Shown: in pieces, positions 51,925 to 60,444 of the stretch
Position numbering within the stretch: the stretch's first letter is position 1
Layout: every line of letters starts with the position of its first letter
Source: Streptomyces coacervatus
GTDB lineage: Bacteria > Actinomycetota > Actinomycetes > Streptomycetales > Streptomycetaceae
Length of the DNA stretch: 64,000 bases
Reading direction: 5' to 3'
Assembly (NCBI RefSeq): GCF_029223485.1
Contig: NZ_JARHTP010000002.1
Span: 558,001-622,000 of the forward strand
The notes under the pieces: model-generated
Seen by the model: the letters and a program-made list of their open reading frames with translations, nothing else
What the model was told of the DNA's origin: nothing
The model's database searches: none
Position numbers and translations under genes: made by a program

Positions 51925-52659
51925 ATGAATGTCATTGAAGTTGAACGTGAGCACGATGCACCGACGGTCACGGTGACGGTGGTCTACCACTCGGTGCACG
52001 GGCACACCCGGATCCTGGCCGAGCACCTCGCCGACGGGGCGCGGCTGGTGCCGGGCGCCCAGGTGCATCTCGTCGAGATCCGACCCGAGGACGTCACCGC
52101 GGGCCGCTGGCACGAGGCGGAGGTGCTGGCGCTGCTCGAGCGCTCCGATGCGATCGTCCTCGGCTGCCCGACGCTGATGGGCAGCGTTTCGGCGGTGTTC
52201 AAGGCGTTCATGGAGGCGGCGTTCACGCCGTTCACTACACAGGCATGGAAGGACAAACTGGCCGGCGGATTCACCATGTCCGCCTCGCAGAGCGGCGACA
52301 AGCTGGCGGTCCTGGAGCAGCTGGCGGTCTTCGCCGCGCAGATGGGCATGCAGTGGATCGGCGTGGGCGACATGCCGGGCAACAACTGGAGCGGCGGCGC
52401 CCGCGACGATGTGAACCGACTGGGCTCGTGGCTGGGCCTCATGAGCCAGAGCCACGCCGACCAGGGGCCGGAGCACGCCGGATCGCACGGCGACCGGATC
52501 ACCGCGGAGCGGTACGGCGAACGGATCGCCCGGCTGACTCAGCGCTGGGTCAACGCCGTGCCGTACGGCACCTCCCGGATGACCGAACACGAGGCCCGCG
52601 CCCTGTCGGCCTCCCTCAGGAAGACGGACGACGCACCGCCGGCCCTGACCGGCGCCTGA
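51925..52659 (+). CDS. WrbA/NQO-like flavodoxin-fold oxidoreductase
   Basis: 244 aa. The flavodoxin FMN loop is VYHSVHGHTRILAEHL near residues 19-34; the second flavin loop is GCPTLMGSVSAVFKAFME near 76-93, and SASQSGDKLAVLEQL near 115-129 matches the WrbA family. Likely an NAD(P)H-dependent quinone or flavin reductase in the cytosol. Length exceeds typical WrbA (about 200 aa) by a C-terminal helix region including residues 200-244. Divergent from the LysR gene, which probably controls it. Confidence 0.85.
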   Translation: MNVIEVEREHDAPTVTVTVVYHSVHGHTRILAEHLADGARLVPGAQVHLVEIRPEDVTAGRWHEAEVLALLERSDAIVLGCPTLMGSVSAVFKAFMEAAFTPFTTQAWKDKLAGGFTMSASQSGDKLAVLEQLAVFAAQMGMQWIGVGDMPGNNWSGGARDDVNRLGSWLGLMSQSHADQGPEHAGSHGDRITAERYGERIARLTQRWVNAVPYGTSRMTEHEARALSASLRKTDDAPPALTGA

Positions 52660-53025
52660 CCTCGCAGATCGCCCGGCACCGGCGTCAGCTGCCCGGCCAG
52701 GCAAGCCGTGAGGTCCGTACGAAGCACGAAGGAGAGTACCGACTGGTCGCGTTCCTCCAAGGCCGGCCCCGGACTGCCGGTGAAACCGGGCCGAGTTCGG
52801 ACGGTCGTGCCACCCGTTTCATCCCGGCCGCACCATTCAGAGCTCCGTTCGTCTCCGCGGGGAGAAGATCGTGAGCGACGCTCCGTGTGTACACCCAGGC
52901 CGCCACCGCCACAAACGACTGTCCTGCGGGATCAGTCCCCCCGGCACTGCGGCATCCGGGTGCTACCGCCCCGTCTCCGGCCCGGTCACCGTCCCGTACG
53001 CCAGGTCGATTCCTACGTTGATCGT
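52660..53025. other. Non-coding gap before the carboxypeptidase gene
   Basis: 366 bp in which open frames look like shadows rather than genes. No clear ribosome site precedes the next ATG. Presumably holds its promoter; I see no repeat or RNA element. Confidence 0.4.
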
Positions 53026-54186
53026 ATGATCACCCACTTCTCATTCCGGACAGTCGTCACCACCTGCGCGCTCTGTGCGGCCGGCGTCCTGGCGTTCACG
53101 CCGATCGCCGTCGCCGCCGACGCGGAGCCCACCCCGCCCGGTGTGCCGCGGGCGGTGGTGCCGGAGCCGTCGTTTCTGTATCGCGAGGGGACTCAGGTGC
53201 GGGACCGTCGCGGGGTGCCCCGGGTTCCGGACCTGTCCGCGTTGTCCTGGCTGGTGGCCGACGCCCGGAGCGGCGATGTGCTGGCCGCGCACGACGCGCA
53301 TCGCCGGCTGCCGCCCGCCAGCACGCTCAAGACGCTGTTCGCGCTGACCGTGCTGCCCGCCCTGCCGGCGGGCATCCGGCACACGGTGACGGAGGAGGAG
53401 TTGGCGGACGTCGCCGACGGCAGCAGCCTGGTCGGGGTCGCCGAGGGCAGGACGTACCGGATTGCCGATCTGTGGCGCGGGGTCTTCCTCAACTCCGGCA
53501 ACGACGCCGTGCATGTGCTGGCCTCGCTGAACGGCGGCTGGCAGGCGACGGCCGAGCAGATGCAGGCCAGGGCCCGCTCGCTCGGCGCCCTCGACACGCA
53601 GGTGCGGTCGCCCGATGGGTACGACACGCCGGGCCAGGTGTCCTCGGCGTACGACCTGGCGGTGTTCGGCCGGGCGGGGCTGCGCAACCCGGATTTCGCG
53701 CGGTACTGCGGTACGGCCGTGGCGAGGTTCCCGGGCGGGGGCGGCTGGTCGTACGGCATCCGGAACACCAATCGGCTGCTGACGGGGGCGGACGGTGTGG
53801 AGCCGTACCCGGGGCTGATCGGTGTCAAGAACGGCTACACCAGCAACGCCGGCAACACGCTCGTCGCCGCCGCCCGGCGGGGCGGGCGCACGCTGGTGGT
53901 CACGGTGATGAACCCTCAGGCGGGCGGTGGATTCGCCGTCTACGAGGAGGCGCGCGAACTGCTCGACTGGGGGTTCGAGGCCGCCGGGCGGGTCGAGCCG
54001 GTGGGCTCGCTGGACGGGCTGCGGGCCGGGCCGCGGCCGGGGCCGCACGCCACGCCCGTGGCCGTCGCGCCGGACGGCGGGTCGGGGTGGCCGACGGCGG
54101 GCGTCATCTCGGGTGCCGTCGTGCTCGGCGTGGGGGCGGTGGCACTGGTGCTGCGCGGCAAGGGAGGGCTGTCGGCGCGGAGTTGA
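53026..54186 (+). CDS. D-alanyl-D-alanine carboxypeptidase (PBP, S11 family)
   Basis: 386 aa. A signal peptide (residues 1-30, FRTVVTTCALCAAGVLAFTP) is followed by the penicillin-binding domain: SxxK as STLK near residue 103, SxN as SGN near 160, and KTG replaced by KNG (GVKNGYTSNAGNT) near 270, a form common in actinomycete S11 enzymes. A C-terminal hydrophobic segment near 355-375 should anchor it in the membrane. It trims the terminal D-Ala of peptidoglycan pentapeptides. The last 247 bp overlap the 3' end of the convergent glycosyltransferase gene. Carboxypeptidases can matter for glycopeptide resistance, but the unrelated surroundings give no reason to assign this one to the cluster. Confidence 0.9.
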   Translation: MITHFSFRTVVTTCALCAAGVLAFTPIAVAADAEPTPPGVPRAVVPEPSFLYREGTQVRDRRGVPRVPDLSALSWLVADARSGDVLAAHDAHRRLPPASTLKTLFALTVLPALPAGIRHTVTEEELADVADGSSLVGVAEGRTYRIADLWRGVFLNSGNDAVHVLASLNGGWQATAEQMQARARSLGALDTQVRSPDGYDTPGQVSSAYDLAVFGRAGLRNPDFARYCGTAVARFPGGGGWSYGIRNTNRLLTGADGVEPYPGLIGVKNGYTSNAGNTLVAAARRGGRTLVVTVMNPQAGGGFAVYEEARELLDWGFEAAGRVEPVGSLDGLRAGPRPGPHATPVAVAPDGGSGWPTAGVISGAVVLGVGAVALVLRGKGGLSARS

Positions 54187-55286
54187 CCCACCGGCAGCCA
54201 CAGCAGCAGCCCCAGGGTGATCCAGGTGTAGATGTTGCTGCCAAGGAAGCCGTCCACGCCGGACGCGTCGTGGAACCAGAGCCACACCACGCTGGTGCAC
54301 AGCACCGTGTAGAGGGCACCCGCCACGCGCGGGTGCCCGGCGCGGATCAGTACGGCGAAGGACGGCAGCAGCCATACCAGGTGGTGCACCCAGGTGATGG
54401 GGCTGACGAGGCAGGCGGTCAGGCCGGTGAGGGCGAAGGCGGCCGGCCAGTCCGCCGCCGCGACCGCCTGGAGGGTCCGCCACGTCCAGATGCCGAGGAC
54501 CACCAGAACCGCCAAGGCCCAGACTTTACGGTCGGAGTCGCCGAGCCTGGCCAGGATGCCCTGCAGCGACTGGTTGGAGACGTAGTCGAGGCGGCCCACC
54601 CGGCTCGTGTCCCACAGGGCCTCGGTCCAGTAGAAGCGTGAGGCGCCCGGGTCCACCCAGGCGGCGAACGCAGTCGCCCCGGCGGTGACCGCCGTCGCGA
54701 CGGCGGCGGCGCGCCATCGGCGGGCGAGCAGGAGCAGGCCGATAAAGACCGCCGGGGTCAGTTTGATCGCGGCGGCCAGGCCGATGCCGACGCCCGCCCG
54801 GCGCTCCCGTCCGGTGGTCAGCAGCCGTGCGTCGGTGAGCACGAGCGCCAGCAGCAGGAGGTTGACCTGGCCGAAGCTGAAGGTGTCGCGGAGCGGTTCG
54901 AACAGGGCGAGCAGGCACGCACCCAGGGCGCAGCCGAACCAGCCGTAGCGGCGCCATGCGCCCTCGGTCAGGATGTGCAGGATCCACGCCAGGGCCGCCA
55001 GGTTGAGCAGCAGGGAGCCGGCGATCGCGGTGCGCAGGCCGACGAGGGCCATGGGCAGCATGCTGACGGCGGCGAACGGCGGGTAGGTGAAGCCGTAGGC
55101 CGTGCCAGGCACCTGGTAGTCGTAGATCCGTCCGCCGTGGTGGATCCAGCTGTTGACGGCGCCGTAGTAGACGCGCAGGTCGAACCAGTCGCGCAGCAGC
55201 GGCACGGTCGCAGTGAAGGCGGTGACGGCTGCGGCGAGGGCGAGGACCAGGAGCAGTCGGCCGCGGTCGGTGCGGGGCAGGGTCAT
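53940..55286 (-). CDS. GT87-family polyprenyl-sugar glycosyltransferase
   Basis: 448 aa integral membrane protein with about nine hydrophobic segments. Early motif: DLRVYYGAVNSWIHHGGRIYDY at residues 35-56; then YGFTYPPFAAV, SFGQVNLLLLALVL and KLTPAVF, all typical of GT87/mannosyltransferase proteins that use polyprenyl-phosphate sugars at the outer membrane face. It starts inside the stop of the upstream MptB-like gene (ATGA), so the two work together. The last 75 or so residues are a Ser/Pro/Thr-rich tail encoded opposite the carboxypeptidase 3' end; the conserved part ends near LLLWLPVGQL. Product could be a mannan or a glycosylated cell-surface polymer. Confidence 0.85.
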   Translation of the reverse strand: MTLPRTDRGRLLLVLALAAAVTAFTATVPLLRDWFDLRVYYGAVNSWIHHGGRIYDYQVPGTAYGFTYPPFAAVSMLPMALVGLRTAIAGSLLLNLAALAWILHILTEGAWRRYGWFGCALGACLLALFEPLRDTFSFGQVNLLLLALVLTDARLLTTGRERRAGVGIGLAAAIKLTPAVFIGLLLLARRWRAAAVATAVTAGATAFAAWVDPGASRFYWTEALWDTSRVGRLDYVSNQSLQGILARLGDSDRKVWALAVLVVLGIWTWRTLQAVAAADWPAAFALTGLTACLVSPITWVHHLVWLLPSFAVLIRAGHPRVAGALYTVLCTSVVWLWFHDASGVDGFLGSNIYTWITLGLLLWLPVGQLRADSPPLPRSTSATAPTPSTTAPEMTPAVGHPDPPSGATATGVACGPGRGPARSPSSEPTGSTRPAASNPQSSSSRASS

Positions 55287-56677
55287 GCGGTTTCTCCCAG
55301 CGCGGGTGCGTGGGCCGCCTGGTGGACCTGCCACAGGACGACCACGGCCAGTGCGCCGCCGGAGACGGCCAGCATCAACTGCCCGCTGTCGACGGGGCCG
55401 CCGCTCGGCAGCGTGGCGAGCGCGAGCACTCCTGTCACGGCGGCCACCCGGTGGCGTACCGAGGTGGTGGGTGCCGCGGCGGCGATGAGGAACAGGCCCC
55501 ACAGGGCGTACCAGGGGCGGATCGCCGGGCCGAAGGCGGCCACGGCGGCGAGGCTCAGGCCCAGTGCGTAGACCGGGCGGGGGCGCAGCCGCCACCATAT
55601 GGCCGCTATGACGAGCGCTGTGATCGCAAGGCCGAGCAGGTGCCACGCGGGGAGAGCGAAAGGCGCGAGGTCGCTGCCGATGTGTTCCAGCATGGCTCCG
55701 GTGGCGCGGCCGAGGAGGCTGGTCAGCGCCCAGTTGTGCGGCGAGACGGGGGTGTCGAGGGCGCCGATCCAGCCGTATCCGGTGCCGGCGAGGGCCGTTG
55801 CGGCGACGGTGGTGGCCGCGGCGGCCGCGGCGGTGGACAGTACGGCCTTCGCCGGACGGCGCCCGGCGCGTACCTGGAGGACGACGACCGCGGCGAGCCC
55901 GAGCACGGCGGGCGCCTTGACCAGCGCGGCGAGTGTGACCAGTACGGCGCCCAGGACCGGCCACCGGCCCAGCGCCGCCACCAGGCCGACACCGAGCAGG
56001 CCGAGCATGATGGCGTCGTTGTGGGCGCCGGCGACCAGGTGGAGCAGGACGAGCGGGTTGAGGGCACCGAGCCAGAGCGCGGCGGCCGGGTCGGCGCCAC
56101 TGTGCCGGGCGAGCCGGGGCAGCGCGGCCGCCATCAGCGCCACGCCGAGCAGCGCGACCAGCCGCATCCCGACCAGTCCGGCGGGGAGTTCGCCGCGAGT
56201 CAGGCCGGACAGCGCGGAGGCCACGGCGAGGAACACCGGCCCGTACGGGGCGCCGGTGTGCTGCCACAGCGGGGCGACCTCGTCTGCAAGGGGGCCGCCG
56301 AGCTGGTCCGGCCCGTGTGCGTAGACGTCCATGTGGGCGTCGACCATGGCGCCCTGGGCGAGGTAGCTGTAGACGTCCCGGCTGAACAGCGGCGGGGCCA
56401 GGAGCAGGGGGGCCGCCCAGACGGCGAGCACCAGCAGCAGCTCGCGCGGGGTCGGCGCATCGGCGCTGCGCACCAGCCGCCCGAGCAGCACCCAGGCGGC
56501 TATCAGCAGTACGACGCCGAAGTACACGCCGACCAGACCCAGGGCCGCGCGGGCGCCTGCCGGGGCCAGAAGATCCCGTACGGGCAGGGCACCGGCCGTC
56601 TCACCTCCCAGCGCGAGGAAGGCGGTGCCGGCCAGGCCGAGGGCCTGACAGCGGCGGAGATCGACGGGGAAAGCCAT
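55283..56677 (-). CDS. MptB-like alpha-1,6-mannosyltransferase
   Basis: 464 aa from ATG 56677 (GTG 56686 possible). A polytopic membrane protein of the MptA/MptB family, which transfers mannose from polyprenyl-phosphomannose. Family motifs: FSRDVYSYLAQGAMV near residues 100-114, DVYAHGPDQ, and NPLVLLHLVAGAHNDAIMLGLL near 205-226, with the acidic residue of the SRD loop as the catalytic candidate. Located upstream of and overlapping the GT87 gene. Streptomyces lacks mycobacterial lipomannan; the acceptor here is unknown. Confidence 0.88.
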   Translation of the reverse strand: MAFPVDLRRCQALGLAGTAFLALGGETAGALPVRDLLAPAGARAALGLVGVYFGVVLLIAAWVLLGRLVRSADAPTPRELLLVLAVWAAPLLLAPPLFSRDVYSYLAQGAMVDAHMDVYAHGPDQLGGPLADEVAPLWQHTGAPYGPVFLAVASALSGLTRGELPAGLVGMRLVALLGVALMAAALPRLARHSGADPAAALWLGALNPLVLLHLVAGAHNDAIMLGLLGVGLVAALGRWPVLGAVLVTLAALVKAPAVLGLAAVVVLQVRAGRRPAKAVLSTAAAAAATTVAATALAGTGYGWIGALDTPVSPHNWALTSLLGRATGAMLEHIGSDLAPFALPAWHLLGLAITALVIAAIWWRLRPRPVYALGLSLAAVAAFGPAIRPWYALWGLFLIAAAAPTTSVRHRVAAVTGVLALATLPSGGPVDSGQLMLAVSGGALAVVVLWQVHQAAHAPALGETA

Positions 56678-56888
56678 GGCCAACACTCGGGAAGCGTGTC
56701 AACGCCGGGTGGCCGGAAATTGACGCGCCGCCTTACGGGCGGGGGCCCTCATGTGACCGGCGCGTGATCGCACGGCCGCAGCGGTGATTTCCTCGCCAGG
56801 GTCCACAGCATGGAGATGTACTGGGCGATGTCCTACGAAGTCCACGGCTCCGTCGCGGCCCGCCCAGGCCCCGCACCGAGCCCCCGGT

Positions 56889-57827
56889 TCAGAACACCGA
56901 CAGGCCGGTCAGGGTCGTGAAGCGGTCCAGCGCCGCGACGCCCGCCACCGAGTTGCCGCGCTCGTCGAGCCCCGGGCTCCACACGCACAGCGTGCAGCGG
57001 CCGGGGACGACCGCGATGATGCCGCCGCCGACGCCGCTCTTGCCGGGCAGGCCGACGCGGTAGGCGAACTCGCCCGCCGCGTCATACGTCCCGCAGGTCA
57101 GCATCACCGCGTTGACCTGCTTGGCCTGGCTCTGGGTGAGCAGCCGGCTGCCGTCGGCGCGGATGCCGTGGCGGGCCAGGAAGCCGGTGGCGAGGGCGAG
57201 GTCGGCGCAGGACGCGGTGAGGGAGCACTGGCGGAAGTACTGGTCGAGGAGTACCGGGATCGGGTTGTCGATGTTGCCGTAGGACGCCATGAAATGGGCG
57301 AGCGCGGCATTGCGGTCGCCGTGGGCGGACTCGGAGGCGGCGACGTCCTTGTCGAAGTCCAGGGCCGGGTTGCCGCTCTCGGTGCGCAGGAAGGTCAGCA
57401 GTTCGCCCGCCGCGTCTGAGGTACGGGTCTGCAGGCGGTCGGTGACGACGAGGGCGCCCGCGTTGATGAACGGGTTGCGCGGGATGCCGTTCTCGTACTC
57501 CAGCTGGATCAGGGAGTTGAACGGGTTGCCGGAGGGTTCGCGGCCCACGTGCTCCCACAGCTCGTCGCCCTCGCGGGCCAGGTCGAGGGCGAGGGTGAAG
57601 ACCTTGGTGAGGGACTGCGTGGAGAACGGCCGGCGCCAGTCCCCCACGCCGTACACCGTGCCGTCCAGTTCCGCGACCGCCATGCCGAAGCGGCGGGGGT
57701 CGCAGGCGGCGAGTGCCGGGATGTAGTCGGCGGGGCGGCCGCGGCCGGGGGTGCGCTCGATCTCCTCGGCGATGCGCTCCAGGACCGGTTGGAAGGCGAA
57801 GGACGACGTCGTTGTCATGATCACCAT
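56889..57827 (-). CDS. glsA: Glutaminase
   Basis: 312 aa, serine-dependent glutaminase of the beta-lactamase-like fold; hydrolyses glutamine to glutamate and ammonia. The nucleophile serine lies in STQSLTKVFTLAL (S-x-x-K near residue 69-72), followed by REPSGNPFNS and NPFINAGALV, which are diagnostic. The first ATG (57827) has GGAGG four bases upstream; ATG 57818 is the alternative. It lies 36 bp after aspA and is probably cotranscribed with it, giving an ammonia- and dicarboxylate-releasing pair. Confidence 0.95.
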   Translation of the reverse strand: MVIMTTTSSFAFQPVLERIAEEIERTPGRGRPADYIPALAACDPRRFGMAVAELDGTVYGVGDWRRPFSTQSLTKVFTLALDLAREGDELWEHVGREPSGNPFNSLIQLEYENGIPRNPFINAGALVVTDRLQTRTSDAAGELLTFLRTESGNPALDFDKDVAASESAHGDRNAALAHFMASYGNIDNPIPVLLDQYFRQCSLTASCADLALATGFLARHGIRADGSRLLTQSQAKQVNAVMLTCGTYDAAGEFAYRVGLPGKSGVGGGIIAVVPGRCTLCVWSPGLDERGNSVAGVAALDRFTTLTGLSVF

Positions 57828-57863
57828 TGTGCCTCCGGGTCGGTCCTGGCGCGCGGCCGTGGC

Positions 57864-59276
57864 TCAGGCGATGGCGGAGCCGCTGCCCGCGACGACCTCG
57901 GGCCGCAGCAGGTCGGCGAGCCGCTCGGCGGGCAACAGGCCCTTCTCCAGGACGAGTTCGGCAACGCCTCGGCCGGTGGCGAGGGCCTCCTTGGCGATGT
58001 CGGTGGCGGCCGTGTACCCGATGTGCGGGTTGAGGGCGGTCACCAGGCCGATGGAGTTCTCCACGCTTCTGCGCAGGGCCTCGGTGTTGGCGGTGATGCC
58101 GTCGACGCACCGCTCGGCGAGCGTCAGACAGGCGCTCTGCAGATGCGTGATGGACTCCGACAGGGAGTGCAGGATGATCGGCTCGAAGGCGTTGAGCTGG
58201 AGCTGTCCGGCCTCGGCGGCCATGGTGATGGTGACGTCGTTGCCGATCACCTCGAAGGCGACCTGGTTGACGACCTCGGGGATCACCGGGTTGACCTTGC
58301 CGGGCATGATGCTCGAACCGGCCTGTACCGGCGGCAGGTTGATCTCGCCGAGGCCCGCGCGCGGCCCAGAAGACAGCAGCCGCAGGTCGTTGCAGCTCTT
58401 GGAGAGCTTTACGGCGATCCGCTTGAGCACGCCGGACATCTGCACGAACGCGCCGCAGTCCTGGGTGGCCTCGACCAGGTTGGCGGCGGTGACCAGGGGC
58501 AGCCCGGTGATGTCGGAGAGGTGGCGGCGGGCCGACTCGGCGTATCCGGCGGGGGCGTTGAGTGCGGTGCCGATGGCCGTGGCGCCCAGGTTGATCTCAT
58601 GGATCAACTGGACAGCCTCGTCAAGACGGTTGCGGTCCTCGTCAATCATGACGGCGTATGCAGAGAACTCTTGACCGAGCGTCATCGGCACCGCGTCCTG
58701 CAACTGTGTACGGCCCATCTTGAGCACATTGCGGAACTCGACGGCCTTGCGGGCGAAGGCGTCCTGCAGTACGGACATCGCCTTGAGCAGTCCACGGACC
58801 GCGAAGACCGTCGCTATCTTGACTGCGGTCGGGTAGACGTCATTGGTCGACTGGCCGAGGTTGACGTCCTCGTTGGGGTGCAGGTGCTGGTACTGGCCCT
58901 TCTCGAACCCCAGCAGCTCCAGCGCCCGGTTGGCGACGACCTCGTTGGCGTTCATGTTGGTCGAGGTGCCGGCGCCGCCCTGGATGACGTCGACGACGAA
59001 CTGGTCGTGCAGCTTGCCGTCGCGGATCTCGCGGCAGGCCTCGACGATGGCGGCGGCCTTCCTCGGCTCCAGCAGACCGAGTTCCTCGTTGGCGAGGGCG
59101 GCGGCCTCCTTGACGGCGGCGAGGGCGTCGATCAGGTGCGGGTAGGCGGAGATCGGGGTGCCCGTGATGGGGAAGTTCTCCGTGGCGCGCAGCGTGTGCA
59201 CGCCCCAGTACGCGTCGGCGGGAACGTCGCGGTCTCCGAGCAGATCGTGTTCACTGCGGGTGGCGGCGGTCGTCAT
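57864..59276 (-). CDS. aspA: Aspartate ammonia-lyase (aspartase)
   Basis: 470 aa. Converts L-aspartate to fumarate and ammonia. The superfamily signature GSSIMPGKVNP is near residue 318 with the catalytic serine; TSTNMNANEVVANRA near 105-119 and the HPNEDVNLGQSTND stretch distinguish aspartase from fumarase. It lies downstream of the asparaginase gene, separated by 120 bp with a hairpin, so it likely has its own promoter as well. With the permease, asparaginase and glutaminase it completes asparagine/aspartate breakdown. Confidence 0.95.
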   Translation of the reverse strand: MTTAATRSEHDLLGDRDVPADAYWGVHTLRATENFPITGTPISAYPHLIDALAAVKEAAALANEELGLLEPRKAAAIVEACREIRDGKLHDQFVVDVIQGGAGTSTNMNANEVVANRALELLGFEKGQYQHLHPNEDVNLGQSTNDVYPTAVKIATVFAVRGLLKAMSVLQDAFARKAVEFRNVLKMGRTQLQDAVPMTLGQEFSAYAVMIDEDRNRLDEAVQLIHEINLGATAIGTALNAPAGYAESARRHLSDITGLPLVTAANLVEATQDCGAFVQMSGVLKRIAVKLSKSCNDLRLLSSGPRAGLGEINLPPVQAGSSIMPGKVNPVIPEVVNQVAFEVIGNDVTITMAAEAGQLQLNAFEPIILHSLSESITHLQSACLTLAERCVDGITANTEALRRSVENSIGLVTALNPHIGYTAATDIAKEALATGRGVAELVLEKGLLPAERLADLLRPEVVAGSGSAIA

Positions 59277-59312
59277 GAGGGTGCGGATCCTCTTTCAACA
59301 AGGTCAGGGTGA

Positions 59313-59372
59313 GCGCCCCTGCTTTTGGGGGCGCGGGGAACTGCGCGACCAGCCACAACCGGCCCGCAGATC
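59313..59372. repeat. Streptomyces intergenic GC-hairpin repeat
   Basis: GCGCCCC-N8-GGGGCGC hairpin followed by GGGGAACTGCGCGACCAGCC and CCGGCCCGCAG. This combination recurs between genes in many Streptomyces genomes. Here it can terminate the asparaginase transcript. Confidence 0.65.
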
Positions 59373-59396
59373 AAGAACAACCGATCCGGCGAAGTG

Positions 59397-60413
59397 CTAC
59401 GCACAAGCAGTCAGCGGGACCGGATCCAGAGCGCGCACGGGCCGGACGCAACCGACCGGCTCCCCGCCCCCGAGCAGCGCCTCCCCCGCAAACTCGGCAA
59501 GCAGCGCAGGATCCACGCCCGCCCGGGCAAGTCCAGCCGCAGCGACGGGCACACGCGCCCGGTTCGCCCCGTCGGCGATCTTCACGGCGACGGCCCGGCC
59601 GTCCGGGAGCGCGGCGACCTGGACACCCTCGAAGCCGTCCTTGGCGAGCAGCCCGGGCACGGCCCGCATCAGTGCGGCCACATCCCGGCCGGAGCCGGAG
59701 GCCATCTCGGCGTGCTCGCGCATCGCGTCGGCGACGCGCGCTTCGGGCGTGCCCTGGACCGCCGAGGTGATACGGGCGGCGGCGCGGGCGAGGCCGTGCA
59801 GGGACACGGAGAACAGCGGGGCGCCGCAGCCGTCGACGGTCGTCCGGGCGATGCGCTGCCCGGTGAGGTCCTCGACGATCTCCGCGATCGCCTGCTGGAG
59901 GGGGTGGCCGGGGTCGAGGTAGTCCTCCAGCGACCAGCCGTTGAGCTTGCAGGTGTAGAGCATGGCCGCGTGCTTGCCGGAGCAGTTCTGGGCGAGCCGG
60001 GAGGGCAGCCGGCCCGTGCGGATCCACTCGTCCCGGACGACCGGGTCGAAAGGCATGTCCGTCACATTGCGCAGATGGTCCTCGGTGAGCCCGGCGAGCT
60101 CCAGGATGGTCCGGGTGCCGGCGAGGTGGCGTTCCTCGCCGGAGTGGCTGGCCGCGGTGAGCGAGAGGAGCTCGCCGTCGAGCGGGAGCCCGGCCCGCAC
60201 CAGGGCGACCGCCTGGACGGGCTTGAGCGCCGAGCGCGGGTAGAAGGCGGCCTCGATGTCTCCGAGCTGGAGCTGGACCTGCCCGTCGGCGCCGAGGACG
60301 ACGACGGAGCCGTAGTGGATGCCCTCCACGACCCCGCCGCGTATCAGGTGGGCGACGGGGGCGTGGAGGGGCTCGCGGATCAGGGGTGGGTCCGCGACGG
60401 AACTGCTGTACAT
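59397..60413 (-). CDS. L-asparaginase (thermolabile, type II-like family)
   Basis: 338 aa from ATG 60413, which follows GAGG; the GTG directly before it is the alternative. It belongs to the Rhizobium/Streptomyces asparaginase family that is unrelated to E. coli AnsA/AnsB. Landmarks: AAFYPRSALKPVQAVAL near residues 57-73 with the SxxK pair, AASHSGEERH near 87-96, NCSGKHAAML near 143-152, and VDGCGAPLFSVSL near 192-204. It hydrolyses asparagine to aspartate and ammonia; the aspartate feeds aspartase. Third gene of the gntR-permease-asparaginase operon, 31 bp after the permease. Confidence 0.93.
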   Translation of the reverse strand: MYSSSVADPPLIREPLHAPVAHLIRGGVVEGIHYGSVVVLGADGQVQLQLGDIEAAFYPRSALKPVQAVALVRAGLPLDGELLSLTAASHSGEERHLAGTRTILELAGLTEDHLRNVTDMPFDPVVRDEWIRTGRLPSRLAQNCSGKHAAMLYTCKLNGWSLEDYLDPGHPLQQAIAEIVEDLTGQRIARTTVDGCGAPLFSVSLHGLARAAARITSAVQGTPEARVADAMREHAEMASGSGRDVAALMRAVPGLLAKDGFEGVQVAALPDGRAVAVKIADGANRARVPVAAAGLARAGVDPALLAEFAGEALLGGGEPVGCVRPVRALDPVPLTACA

Positions 60414-60444
60414 CACTGCCTCTTGTCGTGGAGCGGCGCGTGGG

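Noticed and set aside
53026..54186. Carboxypeptidase as a VanY-like resistance gene of the cluster
   Set aside because: It has a signal peptide and S11 penicillin-binding motifs rather than a zinc VanY fold, and lies beyond metE among housekeeping genes.
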